In this document: one piece after another, positions 1 to 6,269 of the stretch | How positions within the stretch are numbered: the first letter of the stretch is position 1 | Layout: every line of letters begins with the position of its first letter | Assembly: GCA_018815145.1 (NCBI GenBank) | Contig: JAHIYL010000103.1 | Span: 1 to 15,827, forward strand | Direction: 5' to 3' | Source: Nanobdellota archaeon | Lineage (GTDB): Archaea; Nanobdellota; Nanobdellia; Woesearchaeales; GW2011-AR15 | Length of the DNA stretch: 15,827 bases | Made by a program: the position numbers and the translations under genes | Notes under the pieces: model-generated | The model's database searches: none | Told to the model about the DNA's origin: nothing | Seen by the model: only the letters and a program-made list of their open reading frames with translations

Positions 1-1
1 G

Positions 2-1357
2 ACAAAAGCAAAACCTATTATAAGTGATAAATCAAAATCAAGGAAACTCTTTGGTACAGATGGTGTCCGCGGCACTGCCAATATTTATCCTATCACTGCT
101 GAGATGGCGCTAAAAATCGGCAAGGCAGCAGCAATAGTCCTCAGGAACACTGTAAAAAAACCAAAATTCCTGATCGGTAAAGACCCAAGGCTTTCCGGCT
201 ACATGATAGAATATGCTCTTACATCAGGCATATGCTCGACTGGTGCTGATGTTCTTTTAGTTGGCCCTATGCCTACCCCTGCAATAGCTCATCTTACCAG
301 GAGTTTTGCAGCAGATGCCGGTATAATGATCTCAGCCTCTCATAATCCTGCAACAGACAACGGGATAAAGCTTTTTGATTCAGAAGGATTTAAGCTGCCC
401 GATGAAGTTGAACTGGAAATCGAGTCCCTTGTTCTTGAAAAGGATCTGTCAAAACATAATGTCTCTCCCGGCAGCATTGGAAGGGCATACAGGATAGATG
501 ACGCACAGGGCAGATACATCGAATTTGCAAAAAGCTCAATTTCCAACTTTTCATTAAAGGGGTTAAAGATTGCTCTGGACTGCGCAAACGGAGCCGCATA
601 CAAGGTCGCACCATTAATCCTATCAGAACTCGGAGCTGAACTCATTGTTATAAATAATTCTCCTGATGGGACCAACATAAACAAGGATTCCGGAGCACTG
701 CATCCAGAAGTAGCAAGGACGGCCGTGCTTGGGCATTCCTGTGATGTCGGCATATCCCTTGACGGAGATGCTGACAGAGTCATACTGGTCGATGATGAAG
801 GGACAATACTTGACGGTGATAATATAATCTCATTTTCAGCAAATTATCTGAAATCCAAAGGAAAACTGAACAAAAATACTGTTGTGGTGACTGATTACTC
901 TAATCTTGGACTTGACGTGTTGATGAAAAAAAAAGGGATATCTGTTGTGCGAGCAGAGAACGGAGACAGATATGTCATAGAAGAGATGAGAAAGAACAGC
1001 TACAACCTTGGCGGAGAGCAGTCAGGGCACATAATATTTTCTGATTTCAATTCAACAGGAGACGGCACAATTTCAGCTCTGCAGGTTCTGAGGATAATGA
1101 TTGAATCAAAAAAAAAGCTGTCAACACTGGCAAAAGAACTGAAGAAATTCCCACAGGTCCTGTTCAATATTGAAGTAGATAAGAAAAAGCCGCTGAAGAA
1201 TATATCTGGTCTTGATTCTCTTCTAAAAGAAATAAAAATAAAATTTGGCTCAGAAGGCAGAGTCTTTCTAAGGTATTCAGGAACACAGAATCTTTTACGT
1301 ATTATGCTGGAAGGTAAAAACCTCAATGAGATTGAGTCCTTTGGGAAAAAAATTTAG
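2..1357 (+). CDS. glmM: Phosphoglucosamine mutase, 5'-truncated by window edge
   Basis: Converts glucosamine-6-phosphate to glucosamine-1-phosphate in the cytoplasmic UDP-GlcNAc pathway. The frame is open from base 2 with no ATG, GTG or TTG before the family's N-terminal FGTDGVRG motif (bases 50-73), so the start lies upstream of the window; an ATG at base 104 is internal and would remove that motif. The phosphoserine loop SASHNP has its catalytic Ser at 338-340. The metal loop DGDADR and the late motif GGEQSGH (around 1012-1032) are present, and the phosphate-binding RYSGT motif lies near 1273-1287. Motifs resemble bacterial-type GlmM more than generic archaeal phosphomannomutases. About 451 codons are visible, the usual family size, but at least 14 residues precede the FGTDG region, a longer N-terminus than typical. 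It heads the visible glm operon and is followed after 23 bases by the glmU-like gene. Confidence 0.92.
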   Translation, partial: TKAKPIISDKSKSRKLFGTDGVRGTANIYPITAEMALKIGKAAAIVLRNTVKKPKFLIGKDPRLSGYMIEYALTSGICSTGADVLLVGPMPTPAIAHLTRSFAADAGIMISASHNPATDNGIKLFDSEGFKLPDEVELEIESLVLEKDLSKHNVSPGSIGRAYRIDDAQGRYIEFAKSSISNFSLKGLKIALDCANGAAYKVAPLILSELGAELIVINNSPDGTNINKDSGALHPEVARTAVLGHSCDVGISLDGDADRVILVDDEGTILDGDNIISFSANYLKSKGKLNKNTVVVTDYSNLGLDVLMKKKGISVVRAENGDRYVIEEMRKNSYNLGGEQSGHIIFSDFNSTGDGTISALQVLRIMIESKKKLSTLAKELKKFPQVLFNIEVDKKKPLKNISGLDSLLKEIKIKFGSEGRVFLRYSGTQNLLRIMLEGKNLNEIESFGKKI

Positions 1358-1380
1358 AAATTGATCAAAAAGGAGCTGAA

Positions 1381-2574
1381 ATGAAGATGCAGGCCGTACT
1401 TCTCGCAGCAGGAATCAGCACCCGAACATATCCACTGACAATAACAAAGCCAAAGCCTCTTCTGAAAATCGCCAACAAGACCATAATTGAGCACAACCTG
1501 GATTCTCTTGTAGGGATTGCCAAAGAAGCAATCATTGTTGTCAATTACATGAAAGAAGATATCATAGATTTTATTGGTGAGCAGTACAAGAATATCACTA
1601 TAAAATACATCGACCAGGAAGAGTCAAAAGGGACTGGCCATGCACTCATGATATGCGAGCACCTACTCAAAGACAGGTTTATGGTGCTAAACAGTGATGA
1701 TTTTTTTGCCCACAAGGATATCAAAAGATGCATCAGGCACAAATATGCTGTTCTGGGCAAAGAACTTGATGAGACTGAAAGTTTTGGAGTCTTCTCTGTA
1801 GAGGAAAACGTCCTGAAAGACATAGAAGAGAAGCCAAAATCTGAGATTGGAGGTCTTGTCAACACAGGATTATATGTATTAGACAAGAAGATATTTGACA
1901 CTGTGCTTAAAAAATCAAAAAGAGGAGAATATGAGATAACTGACTATCTGAAATATCTCATCAGATGCAAAGAGGATATTTTTTGTGAAAAAGTAGAGCA
2001 TTATTGGCATCCTATTGTCTATCCCTGGAGCCTGCTCGATGCAAACAGCTTTTTTGTAGGAAGCATGAAAAAAAGCTTCATAAAAGGAAAAATTGAAAAA
2101 AATGTCACAATAAAGGGCAAGATCATGCTGGGTGTTGGATCCAGTATCCTAAGCGGAGTCTGCATAGAGGGGAATGTCATTATCGGAAAAGGCTGCAAAA
2201 TAGGGCCGAACTGCTATCTTAGGGGAGACACGACAATCGGAGACAACTGCCATATAGGACAGGCTGTCGAAATAAAGAATTCCATAATCGGTGACAATTC
2301 AAACATCCCACATCTTTCGTATGTAGGTGATTCAGTGATAGGTGATAATGTAAATTTTGGAGCAGGCACTTCAACTGCAAACCTGAGGCATGACAACTCA
2401 AATATACATTGTTTTGTAAAAGGAGATAAAACTGATACTAATAGGAGAAAACTCGGAGCGATTGTTGCTGATGATGTCCATACCGGAATAAATACATCCA
2501 TCTATCCGGGGAGGATGATCTGGCCTGGAAAGACAACCCTGCCAGGTGAAACAGTATCAAAAGACATCAATTGA
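1381..2574 (+). CDS. glmU: Bifunctional sugar-1-phosphate uridylyltransferase / glucosamine-1-phosphate N-acetyltransferase (archaeal GlmU type)
   Basis: Expected to acetylate glucosamine-1-phosphate and couple it to UTP, giving UDP-GlcNAc. Residues 1-230 form a nucleotidyltransferase domain: LAAG-x2-TR loop (8-15), TKPKPLL (22-28), GTGHAL (84-89), and metal-site acidic residues in NSDDFF (104-109). Residues about 235-375 are a left-handed beta-helix of hexapeptide repeats. In it, HLSY (H311, Y314) and TAN (N334) match the spacing of the His308/Tyr311/Asn331 acetyltransferase residues I recall for the Sulfolobus enzyme ST0452, supporting true bifunctionality. Length 397 fits archaeal homologues (bacterial GlmU is about 456). 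AGGAG at 1371-1375, five bases before the ATG, fixes the start. The uridylyl loop reads GISTR rather than the common GxGTR, a mild deviation. Sugar specificity (GlcNAc, Glc or both) cannot be told from sequence. Confidence 0.88.
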   Translation: MKMQAVLLAAGISTRTYPLTITKPKPLLKIANKTIIEHNLDSLVGIAKEAIIVVNYMKEDIIDFIGEQYKNITIKYIDQEESKGTGHALMICEHLLKDRFMVLNSDDFFAHKDIKRCIRHKYAVLGKELDETESFGVFSVEENVLKDIEEKPKSEIGGLVNTGLYVLDKKIFDTVLKKSKRGEYEITDYLKYLIRCKEDIFCEKVEHYWHPIVYPWSLLDANSFFVGSMKKSFIKGKIEKNVTIKGKIMLGVGSSILSGVCIEGNVIIGKGCKIGPNCYLRGDTTIGDNCHIGQAVEIKNSIIGDNSNIPHLSYVGDSVIGDNVNFGAGTSTANLRHDNSNIHCFVKGDKTDTNRRKLGAIVADDVHTGINTSIYPGRMIWPGKTTLPGETVSKDIN

Positions 2575-2603
2575 TCATCAGTCAAAATCATCGGATTTCT
2601 AAA

Positions 2604-3362
2604 ATGAGACAAAAACTGCGGCAGATTGAAGAAAAAAATAAAAAATATATCCTAAATAAAAATCCCAATCCAAAAGGACTTATCATGTTCTGTGAAGATA
2701 AGATGCAGGTATTTGAATACTTCAGAAACAATATGACAGTCCCTGAAACAATGCTATTCACCAAGGAAAATGCTGAGAAATTCTTCAATATGCATCAACA
2801 GGCTGTTTTGAAACCCAGATACGGGTCAAAAGGCAAAGGCATCATGCTTGCAGAAAAAGGTGAAGACCATACCGGGCTAAGGGATTATCTTATCCAGGAA
2901 ATGATTGTACCTGAAAAATATGATAAAAAATGCTGGGATGTTCGCGTATTGGTGCAGAATATCAATAAAATCACGGTTGGCATGTATTCAAGAGTATCTG
3001 ATAATTTTGTGACAAATATTTTTCAGGGAGGAAGCGTTGAATCAACAGAAAAAATCATTAATAGTGTTTCTGCAAAAGAACAAAATATTGTGGTTAAACT
3101 GGATAATTGCACAAAAAAAATAATTTCTTACATAGAAAACAAATATGATTTTGTTGAGATTGGGATTGATTTTCTCGTTGATGCAAAGGGTAATGTTTTC
3201 CTGATAGAGATAAATACAATGCCGGGAATTGGCGGTTTCTTTGAAATGGACAACAGAGGATTGATTGACAAAAGGCTTTTATCAGAGATACTTGAAAACC
3301 GATTGCTAATCAGGGAGAGCAATTCTCCTGAATATAAAAAAATTGATTATGGTGATGAATAA
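2604..3362 (+). CDS. ATP-grasp ligase, RimK/YheCD-like, substrate unknown
   Basis: ATP-grasp enzymes join a carboxylate to an amine or thiol through an acylphosphate. Counting from a possible TTG start at 2571, the protein shows KPRYGSKGKG (81-90, ATP-binding Lys plus glycine-rich loop), IQEM before the hinge (108-111), WDVRVLV (122-128), GIDFLVD (198-204) and the metal-binding LIEINTMPG (211-219), a complete catalytic set. The WDVR and VTN..GG pattern resembles the YheC/YheD and RimK branches. The start is uncertain: TTG 2571 overlaps the glmU stop by four bases (TTGA), ATG 2604 lies 29 bases after it, and neither has a clear Shine-Dalgarno; I prefer ATG. The end overlaps glmS as TAATG, so translation is probably coupled. 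Context points to cell-envelope or amino-sugar chemistry, but no substrate can be named. Confidence 0.8.
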   Translation: MRQKLRQIEEKNKKYILNKNPNPKGLIMFCEDKMQVFEYFRNNMTVPETMLFTKENAEKFFNMHQQAVLKPRYGSKGKGIMLAEKGEDHTGLRDYLIQEMIVPEKYDKKCWDVRVLVQNINKITVGMYSRVSDNFVTNIFQGGSVESTEKIINSVSAKEQNIVVKLDNCTKKIISYIENKYDFVEIGIDFLVDAKGNVFLIEINTMPGIGGFFEMDNRGLIDKRLLSEILENRLLIRESNSPEYKKIDYGDE

Positions 3363-5077
3363 TGTGCGGAATAATAGGGATGGTCTCAAAAGATGATTTT
3401 ACAATACAGGATGCATTCAAAAAATTAAAGAAACTGGAATACCGAGGATATGACTCATTCGGCTATTTTGACAAGGAATTATTGATAAAGAAAACCGGTC
3501 ACATCCTCATACCAAAAACAAAAAAACTGACAAGGATGGCAATCCTGCATTCGCGCTGGGCGACACATGGCGGAGTCACTGACAAAAATGCTCATCCTCA
3601 TCAATCCTGCGACAGGAACATCACAATTGTACACAACGGGATAATCGAAAACTATGCAGAGCTGAAAAACTCTCTCCAGAAAAAAGGGCATAGGTTCTCA
3701 AGTGAGACAGACTCAGAAGTTGTTGCGCATTATTTTGAGGAAAAGGTTAAGAAAAAAACAATGAAGCAGGCATGTGTAGATTTTATCAAGGAAATCAAAG
3801 GAACTTTTGCAATACTGGTCATGAAAAATGATGATGACTGCATATATGCTCTTAAAAGAGATTCTCCTTTGGTGATAGGACCTTCAAAACGATCAAATAT
3901 TCTTGCATCAGACATATACGCTTTTTCAGATTTGACTGATAAAGCAGTCTTTTTTGACAATGATGAATTTGCAGTGGTTGATAGTGAAAAATATACATTC
4001 TACAATGAACTTGGAAAGCCAATAAAGAAGACTGTGCAGAGATTCAGGTGGGAGCAGGAAGAATCCCTTAAAAAAAAATTCAAGCACTATATGATAAAAG
4101 AAATCATGGAAGAACCTATAGTTGTAAAGAGGCTCCTGTTTTCGCTTAAGACAGAGCAGAAAGACAATTTTGAGAGGCTGATACGGCTCATCAAAAAACA
4201 GGAAAAAATTGTCTTTGTAGCCGCAGGCACAAGCTATCATGCATCTCTCCTAGGTGTATATTATCTGCACAAATGCGGTGTCGAAGCACAGGCACTCATT
4301 GCTTCAGAGTTTGAAAATTTTGCTTTTCTTGATGAAAAATCACTGGTAATACCTATCTCACAGTCTGGTGAAACCATGGATCTTATAGAAGCTCTCAAAT
4401 ATGCCAAAGAACATAAAGCAAAGATAGCATCTGTTGTCAATGTGCCATATTCAACAATACAGAGGATGAGCGATGTCTCATTGAACATAATGGCTGGCCA
4501 GGAGATATGTGTTGCAGCAACAAAATCATTTGTCAACCAGGTGACAATCCTCCTCTCCATTGCCAAAGAATTTGGATTTAAAGTGAATCTTGATACACTG
4601 CCAACAAGGATAGAATCTGTATTGGGTCAAAAAAACAAGATTAAAAAAATCGCAAAAAGCATATCTAAGAAAAACGACATGTATGTCCTTGGAAGAGGAC
4701 TGTCTTATCCTGTGGCAAGAGAAGTCGCCCTCAAAATCAAGGAGATTTCGTATATCCATGCCGAAGGAATGATGGGCGGAGAACTGAAGCACGGAACAAT
4801 TGCACTGATAGAAAAAGGGACTCCAGTCATATCATTGATCTCAAATAAGGATCATGATATGCTCTCAAACACAAAGGAAGTTGAGGCAAGAGGAGCAAAG
4901 ATAATAATGATAACTAACAGCATGCCGGGGGACATCAGGCTGCAGACGTCAAATGATGGGAAGTTCGGCATCCTTGCAACAATATTCGGGCAATTGCTGA
5001 CATATTATATAGCACTTGAAAGAAAACTCCCCATAGACAAACCAAGGAATCTTGCCAAGAGCGTCACTGTGAAATAG
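3362..5077 (+). CDS. glmS: Glutamine--fructose-6-phosphate aminotransferase (isomerizing)
   Basis: First committed step of UDP-GlcNAc synthesis: fructose-6-phosphate plus glutamine gives glucosamine-6-phosphate. The protein begins Met-Cys, so removal of Met exposes Cys as the N-terminal nucleophile. The class II glutaminase domain (about 2-215) has HSRWATHG (63-70), HNGIIENY (91-98) and ETDSE (115-119). Two SIS domains follow: SIS-1 with AGTSYH (288-293), SQSGET (333-338) and VAATKSF (384-390); SIS-2 with LGRG (443-446), ALKIKEISYIHAE (456-468) and GELKHG (473-478). The C-terminus has the family signature PRNLAKSVTV. Length 571 is shorter than the roughly 609 residues of E. coli, mainly in loops and linker. 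The GGTGAT Shine-Dalgarno at 3351-3356 lies inside the preceding gene, whose stop overlaps the ATG. All catalytic landmarks appear intact. Confidence 0.96.
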   Translation: MCGIIGMVSKDDFTIQDAFKKLKKLEYRGYDSFGYFDKELLIKKTGHILIPKTKKLTRMAILHSRWATHGGVTDKNAHPHQSCDRNITIVHNGIIENYAELKNSLQKKGHRFSSETDSEVVAHYFEEKVKKKTMKQACVDFIKEIKGTFAILVMKNDDDCIYALKRDSPLVIGPSKRSNILASDIYAFSDLTDKAVFFDNDEFAVVDSEKYTFYNELGKPIKKTVQRFRWEQEESLKKKFKHYMIKEIMEEPIVVKRLLFSLKTEQKDNFERLIRLIKKQEKIVFVAAGTSYHASLLGVYYLHKCGVEAQALIASEFENFAFLDEKSLVIPISQSGETMDLIEALKYAKEHKAKIASVVNVPYSTIQRMSDVSLNIMAGQEICVAATKSFVNQVTILLSIAKEFGFKVNLDTLPTRIESVLGQKNKIKKIAKSISKKNDMYVLGRGLSYPVAREVALKIKEISYIHAEGMMGGELKHGTIALIEKGTPVISLISNKDHDMLSNTKEVEARGAKIIMITNSMPGDIRLQTSNDGKFGILATIFGQLLTYYIALERKLPIDKPRNLAKSVTVK

Positions 5078-5089
5078 ACGGCAGAAAAA

Positions 5090-5425
5090 TCAGAACAATT
5101 TCCCGCCATCAGGCACTTTTTTATCAGGGAAAATAAGGACTACATCACCATTCTCATCAGGAAAACCTACAATCAGTATCTCTGACATGAAACTTGCTAT
5201 CTGCTTAGGTGGAAAATTAACAACAGCCGCGACCTGCTTTTCAATAAGTTCTTCTTTTGCATAATGTGCTGTCAATTGAGCACTGGATTTTTTGATTCCT
5301 ATTTTCTCACCAAAATCAACCCACACTTTGTAGCTTGGATTTCTTGCCTCAGGAAAATCCTCAATTTTGGTTATTGTGCCAATTCTGATATCCACTTTTT
5401 CAAAATCATTCCATGTGATTGCCAT
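5090..5425 (-). CDS. csaA: CsaA-type tRNA-binding OB-fold protein
   Basis: A 111-residue stand-alone OB-fold protein of the CsaA / methionyl-tRNA-synthetase C-terminal (EMAP-like) family, which binds tRNA and in Bacillus has been called a secretion chaperone. Near the N-terminus are FEKVDIRIGTI and EDFPEARNPSYK, then GIKKSSAQLT, and toward the end AVVNFPPKQIASFMSE and VGFPDENG. This is a near-complete match to the CsaA pattern at the family's usual length. It is convergent with glmS, with 12 bases between the two stop codons, and divergent from the QueG-like gene with a 50-bp shared promoter. There is no operon partner. The start is supported by the nearby TATA-like sequence and by the typical WNDFEKV beginning. 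Cellular role here is inferred only. Confidence 0.9.
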   Translation of the reverse strand: MAITWNDFEKVDIRIGTITKIEDFPEARNPSYKVWVDFGEKIGIKKSSAQLTAHYAKEELIEKQVAAVVNFPPKQIASFMSEILIVGFPDENGDVVLIFPDKKVPDGGKLF

Positions 5426-5475
5426 TTTGAGTTGAGGGATAAATATTAAATATAAAAAAATATCCCATATAGTTT
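5426..5475. promoter_or_regulatory. Symmetric divergent promoter between csaA and the QueG-like gene
   Basis: Only 50 bases separate the two ATGs. An AT-only core (5442-5460) holds TATA-like sequence on both strands, flanked symmetrically by GGGATA (5436-5441) and TATCCC (5461-5466). On each strand the reading order is TATA-like core, TATCCC, then ATG 9-10 bases later, so both transcripts would be nearly leaderless. The mirrored hexamers could be initiator-proximal elements or half-sites of one regulator. Confidence 0.55.
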
Positions 5476-6237
5476 ATGGAAAATGAAATTAAAAATTTTG
5501 TTACTGGTTTTGTGAAAAATTACAGTACAATCAAAAAGACAAAAACAACATGGAAAAAGCCTTTGGTTGCGTATGCAGATGCAAATGATCCAATTTTCAA
5601 GGACCTTAAACAAATTATTTCATCCGACCATTTATTACCAGAAGATATCCTTCCTGCAGCCAAAAGTGTCATTGCATTCTTCATCCCGTTTGACGAAAAA
5701 ATACCAAAATCCAATGTCAGCGGAAAGAACTGTTCAATAGAGTGGTGCTATGCTTATATAGAGACAAATCAGCTCATTATTGATATAAATGATACATTGA
5801 AGGATTTTCTCAAACAAAACGGCTTTGACGCTGCTGTCACTCCTCCAACGCATAATTTTGATGAAGAGAGATTGATATCAAACTGGTCGCATAAGCATGT
5901 GGCATATATTGCAGGGCTTGGAAAATTCGGAGTGCATCAACTCTTGATTACAGAACAGGGATGCTGCGGTCGTTTAGGCAGTATTGTGACAGAAGTTAAA
6001 GTCAAAGCAACAATGAGATCAAATAATGAATTCTGTCTATTCAGGACTAAAGGCATCTGTCTTGCGTGCGTCAATAAATGTGTCAATGGTGCTCTGCAGA
6101 AAGACTCATATGACAGGCACAAATGCTATGAGATGTGCCTTGAGAATGACAGATTCCATGAAAAATTGGGGACTACTGATATCTGCGGCAAATGCTCGAC
6201 AATTGTGCCATGCAGCTTCATAAATCCAAATAAATAA
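5476..6237 (+). CDS. QueG-like double [4Fe-4S] cluster protein (epoxyqueuosine reductase-like)
   Basis: A 253-residue cytoplasmic iron-sulphur protein of the QueG-related class common in anaerobic archaea and clostridia. The central motif SHKHVAYIAGLGKFG (138-152), followed by CCGRLGSIVTE (163-173), is the hallmark of this group. The C-terminal ferredoxin-like part has Cys at 187, 195, 198, 202, 217, 221, 237, 240 and 246, arranged as C-x2-C-x3-C and C-x2-C-x5-C, enough for two [4Fe-4S] clusters. QueG itself is a cobalamin enzyme of about 350-380 residues that reduces epoxyqueuosine. This protein is much shorter, and archaea generally make archaeosine, so queuosine synthesis is doubtful; a redox role with unknown substrate is safer. 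It is divergent from csaA. The next gene has its own promoter, so this is probably monocistronic. Confidence 0.75.
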   Translation: MENEIKNFVTGFVKNYSTIKKTKTTWKKPLVAYADANDPIFKDLKQIISSDHLLPEDILPAAKSVIAFFIPFDEKIPKSNVSGKNCSIEWCYAYIETNQLIIDINDTLKDFLKQNGFDAAVTPPTHNFDEERLISNWSHKHVAYIAGLGKFGVHQLLITEQGCCGRLGSIVTEVKVKATMRSNNEFCLFRTKGICLACVNKCVNGALQKDSYDRHKCYEMCLENDRFHEKLGTTDICGKCSTIVPCSFINPNK

Positions 6238-6269
6238 GATTAAATAGGATAAATACTTTTAAAACAATA
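6238..6269 (+). promoter_or_regulatory. Archaeal promoter of the first C25-like gene
   Basis: Purely AT-rich spacer with ATAAATA at 6250-6256 and TTTTAAAA at 6257-6264, ending at the ATG (6270) with no Shine-Dalgarno. Layout fits a TATA box and a leaderless or nearly leaderless transcript for the large-protein operon. Confidence 0.45.

Noticed and set aside
104..106. ATG at 104 as the glmM start
   Set aside because: Would delete the conserved FGTDGVRG segment encoded in frame just upstream.
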